Assembly: GCA_963575745.1 (NCBI GenBank)
Contig: CAUYUJ010009513.1
Location: forward strand, 1 to 64,000
Length of the DNA: 64,000 nucleotides
Origin: Prorocentrum cordatum
Lineage: Eukaryota > Sar > Dinophyceae > Prorocentrales > Prorocentraceae
Reading direction: 5' to 3'
Shown here: piece by piece, positions 1 to 10,399 of the stretch
Position numbering within the stretch: position 1 is the stretch's first letter
Layout: each line of letters opens with the position of its first letter
Made by a program: the position numbers and the translations under genes
Notes under the pieces: model-generated
The model's database searches: none
The model's input: the letters and a program-made list of their open reading frames with translations, nothing else
What the model was told of the DNA's origin: nothing

Positions 1-10
1 ACGAGCAGGC

Positions 11-95
11 GGAGGAGGAGGAGGAGGAGGAGGAGGAGGAGGAGGAGGAGGAGGAGGAGGAGGAGGAGGATGGGGAGGAGGAGGAGGAGGAGGAG
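11..95 (+). repeat. (GGA)n microsatellite
   Basis: Almost pure GGA trinucleotide run at the window edge. It reads as poly-Glu, poly-Arg or poly-Gly in the three forward frames, so open frames across it are not evidence of coding. Confidence 0.97.
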
Positions 96-172
96 CGTCC
101 CCCAGAAGGCCCAGTACGCCCAGAAATCGGCCCATGTCGGGGCCCCGAGTGCGGAGCCCCGAGTGATTAGGG

Positions 173-480
173 CTGCGTGTGGTCGGGGGCAGCTCCTGCC
201 TCGTGCCTCCGGGAGCGCCGCCGCCGGCCCGGGTTCGTCCAGCGTGGAACGATTTGCACAGGTTTTCGGGCAGGAGCTTTTGGCTCGGCGATTCGCGCTG
301 CCGGTTCTGGCCCACAACGCTTCGGCGTGACACGCTACCCACGTCCCCATTCCCAAGCTTCCGCGTTCCGAGCATTCCCCAGCCTCCCGTCCAGCGGGAC
401 GGAGAGACACGCTATCAGCTCGCAGGGCATGGCGTGTCGCTGGGGCCGCCGCCGTGACACGCTAAGCAAAAGTTCCTGGT
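173..480 (+). repeat. Dispersed repeat D1, copy 1
   Basis: Shares ordered blocks with 7560-7790 and 20170-20330: a TTCGGCGTGACACGCTA block, a GGGACGGAG-type block, and GGCATGGCGTGTCGC followed by GCCGCCGCCGTGACACGCTA. The last pair forms a small hairpin (GCGTGTCGC with GTGACACGC). Its left part (GTGGTCGGGGGCAGCTCCTGC) recurs near 56480-56660. Function unknown. Confidence 0.65.
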
Positions 481-1530
481 CGTACACGTGTGGTCGCGAA
501 ATTCGTCAAGGACTTCTCAAGCGACAGCTCCGTTTTGAAAAAAAGCCGTCATAGATCTGTGCAGCGCTGCGTGCGATGAAGCTCCGTGTCTTCAAGCGTA
601 ACGAAGTCTCAAACGATAGTTCCATTTCGAAAAAGAGTAGTCCTCCATCTTTCTAAACGTTGCGTCCAACAAAACGAATGCGCGCGGCGCTGAGGCGCCG
701 CGGTCGTTCAGGGTTGGACGGTCCGCGCAGTGTCGGAGACCGGCGTCGGCGTCATCGCGGCGCGGGCTTGCCCTGCGTGGTGGGATTGGGGGGAGGACAG
801 AGGTCTGGGATTGCTGCGCGTGGGCGAGTGGCAGCGCCGACGGCAGGGAGAGAGGTTGGAGGAGGTGGAGGAGGGCCATGCTGTGTACGCTTCTCACGGC
901 CTATTTAAAATCCAACCCCTGAGCCGTCCTCAGACCGCTCGTCTCAGCAGCTTGCTCAGCCTACCCTTTCAGCATTGCTCATTCCAGCCTTCACCCCCTT
1001 GAGTCTTACTCTCCACCTCCACCGTCGCGCAGCCTAGACGGGCGCGCAGGTGCTCCCGCCCAGCTCGGCAGAGCGTACCTTCATGCCTCTCGGCCGCGGC
1101 CCGCAGCGTAGCACCCGCACAAGTTGAACAGACTGGATTGAATGTGGTTGAATGTGTTCCGTTAATTTGAGGATTGCAGGAGCTTGATGTCTTGATGCTC
1201 TTAGTTGTGATGAGGCGCTTCCTGCACAGTCTTGCTTGTGGCAATGTTGGCTCTTCGGCAGGTGACTCCCCACGGAGAGAGGTCCCACTGGACTCCTGAC
1301 AGCAACCACCCACACCCGCGAAACAGGTTGCCTTAAGTTACTAACGTCCTTGCAGGCGAATCGTCTTAACTTGCACTCGTCGCCGCTCTTGTTGCCATGC
1401 TCTGCCTGTTGCTGCGTGCTTATCATTTTTTGTTGTAAGACCCTGCCGCCAAAGTGGGAGTCACATGCGTACTTCAAATTGACGCTACACCCCAATAGCG
1501 TGCTGGAGCCTGCGCAACGTAGCAAAACTA
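481..1530. other. No supported gene
   Basis: About 1 kb of non-repetitive sequence. Short open frames exist on both strands, but none has recognisable motifs or a consistent reading frame. A TATTTAAAAT stretch near 901-910 resembles a TATA box by chance composition only. Confidence 0.5.
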
Positions 1531-1733
1531 AGGAGGAGGAGGAGGAGGAGGGATGCAAAGGGGAGGGGGACATGGACACATGAGGAGGAGGAGGAGGGGG
1601 AGGAAGAGGAGGAGGAGGAGGAGGAGGAGGAGGAGGAGGAGGAGGGTGGGGCAGGAGCGAAGAGGAGGGAGGAGGAGGATGGAGCAGGAGCGACGAGGAG
1701 GGAGGAGGAGGAGGAGGAGGAGGCGGAGGATCA
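1531..1733 (+). repeat. Interrupted (GGA)n microsatellite
   Basis: GGA-rich tract with GGGGA and GAAGA interruptions. The opposite strand reads as poly-Pro, poly-Ser or poly-Leu, which explains several long spurious frames here. Confidence 0.93.
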
Positions 1734-2024
1734 TGTTGGGACGCAGCTGCGTAACCCCAGCGCAGATGGAAGGAACTGCGAGGGCGGGCTCGCCTGCTGC
1801 AGCACACATTGCTACACGGAGGCAGATGCGGGGAAGAAGAGAACACGAACGAGACAAGGCATGCTACACCTTAGCTGCGACATCCGTGCGAGAGCACGAG
1901 TGCACAGTGTGAGCTGCGACTATCTGGCTCCATCCTCGACGCTCAGTGGCACGGACACTCACCAATGACGTGTGCAGTGCGCGCGTAACCTACCACGAAA
2001 ACAAAAACCACCCAGTTGAATATG

Positions 2025-2046
2025 TCCGCAGCAATTTGGGCTCAAG
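2025..2046 (+). other. Relict dinoflagellate spliced-leader sequence
   Basis: This 22-base stretch matches the dinoflagellate spliced leader (DinoSL) at 19 of 22 positions by eye and ends in GGGCTCAAG. A second truncated GCTCAA follows at once. It lies about 140 bases before the first open frame of LINE-A. Relict leaders mark genomic copies made from trans-spliced mRNA, which is established for dinoflagellates, so the placement suggests that a trans-spliced LINE-A transcript was reverse transcribed back into the genome. A chance match is possible but unlikely given the position. Confidence 0.65.
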
Positions 2047-2183
2047 GCTCAAACCTTGCCCTGGGGTTTGAACCTTCGGACGCAGCCGACAGGGAGGCCC
2101 AAAGGTCTCGGAGATAGGCCCTTCTCGTGTTTCGGCATCGTTTCACGCCCGCACTTGGGCCAGTTCAGTCCTCGCGTGCAGTC

Positions 2184-3086
2184 ATGGGAGATGCGGCGCC
2201 AGCTTGGTTCGAGGCCCTTATGCAAGGTCACTTCACGGCGCTGGCGAATATTATGGACGACAACAGCAAGCATATCACCAGCCAGGTGAAGCAGCTTGAC
2301 GGGCGCCTCGCCGCGCTGGAGGTCACGGCGCAGGAGCTTCAGGCCAAGCAACTTGGCACGGAGAAGCACTTGGAGGAGCGGCAACAGTCGCAGACAGCGT
2401 CCTCCACGGCTTCGACGGCGGTTGGCTACAAGAGGATGCGGGTTGGTGGTACGCAGGGCTCTCTGGACACGCAGCGTACGGATCCTGGGCGCTTGTGGAT
2501 CTCAGGCTACCCTCGTGCTGTACTTGAGGTGACGCGAAGGGCGACGTGGGACTATCTTGCTGGGAAATGCCCTTCTCATCTGCTGGCGGGTGCCACTACG
2601 AAATTCGCGAAGACCAGCCAGAGCTTCTCGCTTCATTTCACCTCTCGGGAGCTGGCCATGGAGTTTAAAAATTGGTCCATTGCGCAGGAGGTGCAGTGGA
2701 CTGGCGCCAGGGACCAGAAGGTCCACAACTTGCGCATTCGTGCGGAATTACCTGATGATGCTCGTGCGTGCCAGCGCTTCATGTCCAAGTTGTGGACGCC
2801 TGTGGTACAACACCTTCGAGATCAGAAGCTCTTCGGCGACTCGATGAAGATCGGCGCCAACGGGTGCCGGAAGGAGTTCTTCGTCCGCACGGAGACTGAC
2901 CACTTCGCGCTGGCCAAGGGCGAGACGGACGCCCTCGGGAAGGCGCAGCTCTCGCCGCACGAGCCTGACCTCGCGTTCCGGAAGATCTCGGTCGACATGA
3001 TGCAGAGCTGGACCGCGGAGTGTAATGGCCGCGCCTCAAAGGCTCCCCCACCAGCTGCGCCGACTACTGCGTGCTCGGGCCTGCTC
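2184..3086 (+). pseudogene. LINE-A N-terminal (ORF1-like) segment
   Basis: Open frame starting at the ATG at 2184 (MGDAAPAWFEAL). The first 80 or so residues are rich in A, L, E, Q and K and look coiled-coil forming (QVKQLDGRLAALEVTAQEL). A globular stretch follows (LWISGYPRAVLE, then MEFKNWSIAQEVQW, then AELPDDARACQRFMSKLW), resembling the region that precedes the endonuclease in dinoflagellate LINEs as I recall them. After about 3086 the frame carries on only as nonsense, while the next recognisable domain lies one frame away, so a frameshift occurred near 3070-3090. No nucleic-acid-binding motif is clear. It probably acted in RNA binding or particle assembly, by analogy with LINE ORF1 proteins. 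Confidence 0.6.
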
Positions 3087-4637
3087 CTGGCGAGGGTCTT
3101 CATGCTCCACAGCCTTGGTTGTGCGGTGATCGGGGTCGCGTGCTTCCTCGTCGAGTTCAGCAACGCGCAACTTCTTCGACTAATTCGATTGCTTCCACTA
3201 CTTCGTCACACAGCAGCGACTCATCTGCTACTTCGTCTTCCTCTGACTCTTCGTCCCATTCTGAGCCTTCAGGTCCTATTTCGCTTTACTCGAATTACAG
3301 TCATCTCCTCACTGTTACACCGGCTCTTCAGTCCCCCCTACCAGCTGGCCTCCTGAATCCGCAGTGCACCAGCAGCCTTTGTTCCCCCTTTTCCCCCCTC
3401 TCTCGGCTGTCACGCGGAATGCACGTGGCCTGTTTGCAGTTGTTCGTACACGAACCTGTGCGCGCGTGTGGGATGATCGCGGACTCGGCCCTTGAGCTGG
3501 TCACCCAATTCGATAGTGTAGCCCATCATGTTGTCCAAGAAGGACGCATGCTGCTCAGTCTCCTGTTGGGGCCCCACGGGAACCCTGCGATCGCGAATGT
3601 GCACATGCCGAATACATGTGAATCGCTCCATACTTATGAGCAGTCGTTGCTAGACATACTAGAAGTCCCGTAGCCTGCCGAGCAGTGTTTTCGCTTATTT
3701 GGGGGACTGTAACTTTACTCTGGAGGAGGAGGGTCGAATGGCCGCGGGCGGGAGTGGGTGGACTCATGGTGATGTTCGGTATCGTGAAACTTTTGATAGG
3801 CACTGTGGGCACCGGGTTGAATTCTTTCAAACTGAAGATACGCGTCGCGAGATCCGTGACGGTAACATTGCTCATTCGTCACATCTTGACCGCTTGTGCT
3901 CATCCCTCCCCGCTGTTCTTATTGCCGATCTTACCATTCAGACCTCTGTCGTTGGGAAGCTTTGCGGCTCCGTCTCGTCTGATCACATGCCCGTGCTCGT
4001 GCAGATTAGTATTTATCGTCCGACGTCTAACGGCTCTCCCACGATCCTGAGTTGGTTGGGTAAGTCCGATATGTACCCAGAGACGCTAGAACGCATCCTT
4101 ACGGAGCGCGCGGATGAGCTCGGCCGCCTGCCCGCTGCGTCCGCTCTTGCGCAGGTCAAGCAGGTCATGCATGACACTGCCCCAGTTGTTCGAAGGAAAC
4201 TTGCCGGGCGTGATGCCGTGATGAAATCTGAGCAACACCACTGGCGCATGGTTGCTCTGCGTGGTCTCCGAGCGCAGCAAGACCGCCTCGTTTGCCGCGC
4301 CCTCGCTGCCCATCCGCCGCAGCGGCAATTCTTTGACATTGAGACGCTGGCGCGCGCTGATTTCCAGGGCCCGCGCCGCCATGTCCAGGAGCGTTATATC
4401 AGCCTGTTGACTGAGGAGGAGGAGGAGGAGGAGGAGGAGGAGGAGGAGGAGGAGTTGACGAATGACCAGCAGATCAAGGACGATGCCAAGATGAATGCTA
4501 TGAGGAAGTTGCGACGGAGGCAGGAGCTCTGGAGGATGTTGAAGCGCCGCGCGTTTCTCCCCGCCGTGTTTGACGAGCAAGGCCGCCCGCGTCCTTCGCT
4601 GGAGGCGTCGGCTGCATGTCTGGCGAACAACTGGTGA
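3087..4637 (+). pseudogene. LINE-A endonuclease (EEP family) domain
   Basis: A Ser-rich linker (about 3150-3300) leads into an endonuclease/exonuclease/phosphatase-like region. The segment at 3420-3672 contains HHVVQEGRMLLSLLL and NPAIANVHMP, matching central strands of the fold. After a frameshift, 3699-4637 carries GDCNF (the GDFN-type catalytic motif) and SSDHMPV (the SDH motif), both hallmarks of APE-type LINE endonucleases that nick target DNA to prime reverse transcription. A helical linker follows (LARADFQGPRRHVQERY), then a glutamate run encoded by a GGA microsatellite. The frame ends at a TGA (4635-4637), although the same frame stays sensible for another 50 or so codons, so the stop looks like a nonsense mutation. 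Confidence 0.75.
4413..4455 (+). repeat. (GGA)n expansion inside LINE-A coding sequence
   Basis: In-frame run of GAG/GAGGAG encoding about 14 consecutive Glu between the endonuclease and RT. It keeps the frame, so it may have been tolerated while the element was active or may have grown after its death. Confidence 0.9.
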
Positions 4638-6070
4638 AGGGTATTTTCGGACGTTCCAACAGATCGCACTCACTGGGAGGAGATTCTGCCTCACGTTCGC
4701 ACTGTCCCTGGGGGCCGACTCGCTGATGATTACGAGACGATTGTTTGGGAGGTCTTTGTTCCTGAGTTTTACCAGCTTATTCGATCGCGTCGTAACGCCG
4801 GGGCCTGATGGGATTCCGCTCCGGCGCTGGCGTGCCGGGGACGCTCCGCGGTATCTCTACAGCGTTTATCTTGAAGTGGTGCGTGGCACCGTCACTGCGC
4901 TGTCTGATGATTTGGGGGAGCTGCTGATGGTTTCTTACCGAAAGGAGAAATGGACAAGGATGTTACTGGGAGCATTGTTCGGGATTGTGCGTGCACTCGC
5001 CCTTTGTCTATGGCCAACGGATGCCAAGTTTCTCTTTAGCTTGTGTTGTATGCCGCGACGCTGTAGCGCCGTTACAGAAGTGCGTCAAGGGCTGGCAGAT
5101 GCTTACTAATGTGGTTCAGGCAGAGCGATGGGGTCCCCAGCTGAATTTGCTTGGGCATGACAGAGACGCGATCCTTGCGACCGATTTCGCCGCTGCGTTT
5201 CCCTACGTTCTCCATTTTTGGCTTCGTGCTGCGCTTGCTGATATCGGCATTCCAGTATTCCGTTGTTCATCCTGTTCTTCTATCGCATGTTGTATGAGAA
5301 CAACCGTGGCCTTGTTACCCTTGGGGGCAGGCGGTTTGGGGGCCTCTCGCTGAGTCACGGGGTCGGGCAGGGTGACCCCAGCTTGATGGCGCCGTTTGTT
5401 CTTCGTCTCGACCTTGTTTTTCGTTGGATGCAATCTACCCTTCCTCGTCAGCTCTCTCTGTGTCTTGCCTGTGCCGACGATTGCCTTTTCTGGGGTGGTG
5501 AATGCATTCGGTTCGTTGCCTGCAGCGTGGCGCGTGCCCCCGTTGCTTGATGGGGCCATCGGGCTGGCGCTCAGAAATGGCAGGTGCAGCCTTTTCCTAT
5601 GCGGGAAGGGAATGGAGGAGAGTGCCATGCTGACTTTACGTCCAGGGGCGGGAGGGTTGGAGCTGATCAAGATTTGCGTGGACATGAAATACCTCGGCCT
5701 GTACATTGGGCCCGCTGTTGCGGGGAAGGCATGGCAGCTGCCGCTTGAGGAATTTGTCGCGCGCTGTGCTCAGCTTCGCGCGCTGTCGCCTGGTTGCGCC
5801 ACTACGATTGCCACGTTCAAGATTATGCGCCTCGGCGCCCTGCGCTTTGCGAGCAGATTGAGCCCCTCTTTCCGCTTGTTACGAAAACATGCAAACACTT
5901 GCTCCAGGGACTTACGCGTGGTCCGTATAATGCTTTCTCGTGCAATATGCTTGTCTCGTTGACAAAGCTCGGTTTCCTGATTGAAATCCCGACATCGCTG
6001 CCCTTTTTCCATTGCTTGCCGTGCACGTTTTGCCACGAAATGCTCTGGCGTTGGCGACTGTTGGAGTGAG
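4638..6070 (+). pseudogene. LINE-A reverse transcriptase domain, frame-broken
   Basis: RT motifs appear in order but in different frames. PGPDGIP (RT motif 1/2 region) is at about 4799-4820 in frame 1. ATDFAAAF (motif A, catalytic Asp) is near 5176-5200 in frame 2. SHGVGQGDP (motif B) is near 5354-5380 and ACADDCLF (motif C, CADD replacing the usual YADD) near 5467-5490, both in frame 1. KYLGLYIGP, a conserved post-thumb motif of LINE RTs, is near 5688-5715 in frame 2. The tail GLTRGPYN then lies in frame 1 near 5910-5935. At least four frameshifts separate these blocks, so no intact enzyme can be made. Codon choice is ordinary for the window, consistent with a once-active gene decayed by indels. 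Confidence 0.82.
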
Positions 6071-6139
6071 CTTAAACGTGTAGTTGCTAGTGCGGTGGTT
6101 TGCTACGCTCGGGTTGTGGATCCGCAAGGGTGGCGCTCC

Positions 6140-6143
<4 letters not shown>

Positions 6144-6177
<34 letters not shown>
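6144..6177. repeat. (TA)n microsatellite interrupting LINE-A
   Basis: A 34-bp TA run between GGCGCTCCTGCC and CAGACGGCGCAAC, between the RT tail and the zinc-knuckle region. Similar TA runs abut other repeat copies in this window. Confidence 0.95.
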
Positions 6178-6181
<4 letters not shown>

Positions 6182-6970
6182 CGGCGCAACTGACCCATGA
6201 CATCGTGGACTTTGCCATTATTAAGCCTGAAGCATTCCAGCGTAAACTTTACTCTCGTCTCCATGCTTTTCCTCTTGCTGGGCCGTCTGTCTTCGAGCGA
6301 CTTCTCTTTCGGTTACGGAATTGGCTGTCTGAGATTCCTGGGATCGACCTGTCGCACCTTGTCCTCCACAGTCGTTGCAAGTCTACCTCTGCGTATCCGC
6401 ATCTTGCCATGAGTGTTCTCCGTATGTGTACTCGTGGGGTTTGTACCAGTGCTCGCTTCCATTCTGCTCCTCATGGTTGTATCGTTGGGCGTTCTTGCGA
6501 TGAGTATGTGTTTGACATGTCCAGAGACTATGGATACCTTCGCCACTACCAGTCCTGCCGCGCTTTCGCGAGATTTGTGTCAGATGGATGGGTTGCTTGT
6601 TCCCGATTGCTCCAGCGATGGTACCTTGGATTTCAACCGTTTTTCTCCTCTACCCTCTCCCTCCTGATGTTTCGCTGCTGTGTGCCTGCATGTGCGACGC
6701 CTTTTTACAGGAATAAGGCTGTTCGTCTTGAGATGTCATCAGATTTCTCGAATGTGTTTGAAGCGCGGCTCCGAGTGTTTACTCGGCGGTACCCTGCTGT
6801 CGCTGCGCCGCGGGGGCCAGTCCAGCATGGCCCTGGGTGGCTTGTGCCTGGGTGGGCGGCTGGCGGTGATGGGTTTTTGCTTGTAGCGCTTGCGCTCGGT
6901 TGCTTGCCGAGTGGTTCCGCCGTCGGTGGCGATCATCGCTGGTCGCTACCACGGGAGGGTGGTGCCATGT
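6178..6970 (+). pseudogene. LINE-A C-terminal region with CCHC-type knuckle
   Basis: The frame from about 6178 reads through SVFERLLFRLRNWLSE and then CIVGRSC followed by YLRHYQSC near 6477-6558. The spacing C-x5-C...H-x3-C resembles the C-terminal CCHC knuckle (H-Y-x-x-C) found downstream of the RT in many LINEs, which binds nucleic acid. The first Cys pair is spaced more widely than usual, so the site may be damaged. A leucine-rich helical stretch follows. After about 6800 the frame becomes Gly/Pro-rich and I see no further conserved blocks. The natural stop of the element is not identifiable. Confidence 0.5.
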
Positions 6971-7559
6971 CGCCGACCGACACCTCTAGATATCCCAAAG
7001 GGTTTTTTATACATATATGTGTATACTGCAGCATCGAACGAGTGGAAGAAAGTGGGTGGCAGCGTGCGTTGACCATACCTATCCACACGTTGAGGAAACC
7101 AACTCGCCATTGAAACTTCGATGTAGAAGAGACTGCAAGGGAAGGTTGGGCAACGCGTGGGAAGTTGTATCATCTAAGCACCCACAACCATTTTCAAGTG
7201 AAACGTAGAGTGTGAATGACAGCAGCATATGCCTTGTTTGCGCCGCGGGGCCCGAGCCAGGCCAGGCCAGGCAGCCAGGCCACCTCTTCACCTGCATGTT
7301 GCCGTCGGCACTGTAGTCGAACTCTGCGCCTGCACCAGCCTGGACCTCAAGGGTCCTCGGATCTTTCCGTCGGTGGTGGCCTCGACGTTGGCTTCTCATC
7401 ACCGTTGGCACCTGCAACCTCGCGTGCGTGACGTCGCTGGCTGCCACCTTCCGCACATCAGCAGCTGGTAGCTCTCTCCTTACTGGGGTTCCCGCCGCTG
7501 CGTTCGGGACTGCGCAGCCTGGGCCCCTCGCGCATCCACGGTACGGGCCGCCCCCGGCA
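6971..7559. other. No supported gene
   Basis: Mixed-composition spacer between LINE-A and D1 copy 2. Contains a short (GCCAG)n patch near 7255-7280. Open frames here are short or Ala/Pro/Arg-rich with no motif. Confidence 0.5.
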
Positions 7560-7790
7560 CCAGCTACGGTCGGGCACTTTCGGGTGGCGTGTCGCCCCGC
7601 GCCTGTTTTGGCCCACCACGCTTCGGCGCGACACGCTATCCACTTCGCGGTCCCCAGGCGCCCACGTGCCGATCCTTTCCGGGCCTCCCGCCCCGCGGAG
7701 CGGAGCGACGTCCGCTCGCAAGGCATGGCGTGTCGCCGGGGCCGCCGCCGCGACACGCTATCCAGAAATTCCAGATCGTATCCTCCACGG
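7560..7790 (+). repeat. Dispersed repeat D1, copy 2
   Basis: Same ordered blocks as 173-480: TTTTGGCCCACCACGCTTCG with CGACACGCTATCCAC, then GCCCCGCGGAGCGGAGCGAC, then GGCATGGCGTGTCGCCGG and GCCGCGACACGCTATCC. More GC-rich than copy 1, and closest to the 20.2-kb copy. Confidence 0.7.
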
Positions 7791-7979
7791 GATGGTGTCA
7801 GCATGGCCTCGCTGCGGCTCGGGACGCCAATGCCACCTCGAAGCTTGGCGGCCCAGCTCGGGGGGGGGGGTCCGGCCGGTCGCGCACCTCCTGCACACCC
7901 TGAGCCGAACGGTTGCGGAGGATCTAGACTTCCCAGCTGGGGTCCAGGCGGATGGGGTCGGAGGATCGTGCCGCAGCGC

Positions 7980-8065
7980 CGACGATGTTGATGCATCAGC
8001 GACGTCGCCGATGCATCGGCGATGCGGCGCCATCCTTCGATCCCATCTACTCGGACCGCATTTGG
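7980..8065 (+). repeat. Dispersed repeat D2 (GATGCATCGGCGATG), copy 1
   Basis: Short tandem of overlapping GATGCATC and CGACGTCGCCGATG units followed by GATCCCATCTACTCGGACC. The same block, including the ATCTATTCGGACC-type end, recurs at 56665-56765. Confidence 0.65.
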
Positions 8066-8074
8066 GAACCCTCC

Positions 8075-8480
8075 GAAGGAAGAGGAGGAGGAGGAGGAGG
8101 AGGAGGAGGAGGCCCTCAGCGCTGACCCCACCGCCGACCAGTGCCCGCCCTGCCAGACGGGCTGCAACGCAAAAAACAAAAAAAGATAAGGAGGTTGAGA
8201 GGCAAGCGATGGATTAGGAGGAGGCACGAGAGAAAAAAGAGGAGGAGGAGGAGGAGGAGGAGAATGAGGAGGGGGATGGGGGGGAGGGAGGCGCAGGCAA
8301 GGGCGGCAAGGACGAAGGCTGAAGACGACGAAGGAGGAGCAGGAAGGCGAGGGAGAGGAAGAAAGCACGAGGAGGAGGGGAGGAGGAGGAGGAGGAGAGA
8401 GGAGGAGGAAGGAGGAGGAGGGAGAGGAGGAGGAGGAGGAGGGAGGGAGAAGGGGGGGAGCAGGAGTCAGCGCGAGGGGC
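8075..8480 (+). repeat. GGA-rich low-complexity block
   Basis: Two GGA arrays (8075-8112 and 8217-8460) with AAGA and GGGA interruptions. A roughly 100-bp non-repeat spacer around 8113-8215 separates them. Confidence 0.9.
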
Positions 8481-8576
8481 GTGCCCCGAGCGCCCGCGCA
8501 GGTGCCCATGGAGCCGAGGGAGGAGGAGGATCCGCGGAGGAGGCCCCCATGGAGGCGGGGGCCGCGGTCGACCTGA

Positions 8577-8945
8577 GTCTCCCGCCCTTCTCTCCCTCCC
8601 TCCCTCCCTCCCTCCCCCCCCCTCCTCCCTCTCACCCTCCTCCTCCTCCCCCTCCTCCCTCCTCTCCTCCTCCCTCATCCTCCTCCTCCTCTCCTCCTCC
8701 TCTTCACCCTTCCCTCCTGCTCCTCCCTTTCTCCCCTCCTTCCTCCCTCCCTGCCTCCTCCCTGCTCCTCCTCCCCTACTCCTCTCTCTCTCTCCTCCCT
8801 CCTCCTCGTCCGATGATCATAGCTACCGTTCCTCCTCCTCCCTTTTCCCCCGTCATCATGCCCCTTCCTTCCTCCTTCTTCCCCCTCTCCTCCTCCTCCT
8901 CCTCCTCCTCCTCCTCCTCCTCCTCCTCCTCCTCCTCCTCCTTCC
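8577..8945 (-). repeat. CCT/CTC-rich low-complexity block
   Basis: Opposite-strand polarity to the neighbouring GGA block, so the two together could pair as a long imperfect hairpin. Includes (CCCT)n near 8590-8620 and a pure CCT run at 8886-8943. Confidence 0.92.
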
Positions 8946-9009
8946 TCCTGAGATGTCCCTACCTCCGCTTCTCTCCTCAATCCCTCTCTCATCATTTGCA
9001 TATGTTTGG

Positions 9010-9131
9010 TCACCACCATCACCATCATCCTCATCGTCATCATCGTCATCATCGTCATCACCACCACCACCATCAGCATCATCAGCAGCATCAGCATCAG
9101 CATCATCACCAACATTGTCATCATCATCCGT
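9010..9131 (+). repeat. (CAT/CAC/CAG)n microsatellite
   Basis: Trinucleotide array of CAT, CAC and CAG codons, reading as poly-His with Gln in one frame and poly-Ser/Pro in another. Directly precedes LINE-B. Confidence 0.9.
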
Positions 9132-9156
9132 AGCCACGTGGGTTCAAGCTCTAAAC

Positions 9157-10011
9157 AGATGTCCCTTGTGATTCGAGCTCGCTCGCAGCTGAGGAGGGTA
9201 GTTCGTAACCTGGGCACAGCTGCCCTTGCTGTGTTTGCATATCCCTCTCCTACCTGTTCGGATCCCGATCTGTTCGGAGGTGCGATGGTTCGTAAAGCCA
9301 CGGATTCCTTGATCTCCGAGCTGACGGCTCAGGTGGCCGAGATGAACGACTCTTTCACCTCGGTAGCGGCTCAGGTCTTTGAGCGCGTTTATCATGCCAA
9401 GGTTTTGCAAGTTGGGGCGGACGAAGAGAAGACGCACACTGCCAAGACTGAAAATCAGTTGGCCTCTCTTCGCCCGCATGCGAACATCAACAACTTCGTC
9501 GACAAGAGTGAAGGTGGTGACGGCAGCTCAGTTGAGAAACCCCGTGCCATGCCTCGTCCTTGTCTCGGCTATTTTGGCGTTGTGTCGAAGGCCAGCGTCG
9601 TCGCTTTCTCAATGACGAGTACTCTCGTAAGGTTCGAAGCAGCCGTTTCAGTTCTCTCCTCTCGCGCCGCTGAGCAAGTGAAGTCGGCGATGAAGGTCAC
9701 CTTCGAAGGCTTCTCGAAGACAGTGATGATTGCGTTCCTTTTACAGAATCAGCTTCCGACACGGTCGATACGCCAAGGAAGAAGCTACCCCGATTGCTTC
9801 GAGTACGCCATCCCCAGGGCCCCGTGCGTTGCGTCTTCAGCTCCTTCGCGATGGTGAGGATAAGAAGCAGTTGGGTGTGATGGGTAGGATTTGCATCGAA
9901 CTCGAGGCGACACTCAAGGCTGACCTGCTTTCGAAGTGGCCCATCGGGTTGTCCGTCGGGAACGGGCTCATCTTCGCAATTGATTCTGAGACTCCACGTT
10001 GCCAGGCCTAA
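9157..10011 (+). pseudogene. LINE-B N-terminal segment (tentative)
   Basis: A frame running from about 9157 to 9857 has balanced amino-acid composition unlike the low-complexity flanks. It shows a coiled-coil-like part (SELTAQVAEMNDSFTSVAAQ) and then FSMTSTLVRFEAAVSV and KSAMKVTFEGFSK. It continues after a frameshift near 9740 as RALRLQLLRDGEDKKQLGVM up to 10011. I do not recognise a domain with certainty. Its place upstream of RT pieces at 10.5-11.5 kb suggests the ORF1-like start of a second LINE. The endonuclease expected between them is missing or unrecognisable. It might also belong to an unrelated decayed gene. Confidence 0.4.
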
Positions 10012-10241
10012 GTATAGCTCGGTTCAGGAAATGCCCCGTTATCCCGTTCGCTTGTCACTTCGAGGTTCTCGGGTTCGGAGGCAAGCATCAGATGATTGTG
10101 GACGGAGTCATGGGCCACCGGGGCCATCGACGACCCGGCAAATTCGCAGCCTACCCCAGCAGAAAATCGGTGGCTCAAGCAGGACATGGTCTCTCTCTAT
10201 TGCGGGCAGGCTGGTTGCGAGAGGCATAGTTCAGCAGAGGT

Positions 10242-10399
10242 TGATCGACCTCCTACCTTGACACGTTGATTAGCGAATTGGCCGTTTTCGGTTCGCGAGA
10301 GGGCGTCGCGGCCGTCATTTTTGCGGGTCCAGGTCCGCCGGTCTCGGTCCTAGGCCGTTTTCGTTCACATGTGGTTTACAATGGGGAGGTCTGTCCACC
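10242..10399 (+). mobile_element. MITE-like element, copy a (15-bp TIR family)
   Basis: Highly similar to 20442-20602 across TACCTTGACACG, GAATTGGCCGTTTTCGG, CGCGAGAGGGCGTCGCGG and GCGGGTCCAGGTCC. Its right end, GGAGGTCTGTCCACC (10385-10399), is the exact reverse complement of the left terminal repeat of copy b. Its own left terminus has decayed (only GACCTCCTACC retained). No coding capacity. It lies between LINE-B pieces and so looks inserted into that element. Confidence 0.7.

Larger units (their letters stand above)
2025..6970 (+). mobile_element. LINE-A: decayed non-LTR retrotransposon
   Basis: A spliced-leader relict is followed in order by an N-terminal coiled-coil protein segment, an endonuclease/exonuclease/phosphatase domain, reverse transcriptase motifs and a C-terminal zinc knuckle. 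This is the domain order of APE-type LINEs. Coding continuity is lost: the blocks fall in at least three frames, with one in-frame TGA at 4635-4637 and simple-repeat tracts at 4413-4455 and 6144-6177. The 5' boundary is set by the leader relict. The 3' boundary is a guess, because no poly(A) tail or target duplication is visible. Confidence 0.8.

Noticed and set aside
900-915. TATA-like promoter (TATTTAAAAT)
   Set aside because: Dinoflagellates generally lack canonical TATA promoters and no gene follows.
1034-1846. Long minus-strand frames rich in Pro, Ser and Leu over GGA arrays (here and near 8.2-8.7, 15-17.4, 40.8-41.4 kb)
   Set aside because: They are translations of GGA/CCT microsatellites. 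Every frame on both strands is open there, with homopolymer composition and no domain.
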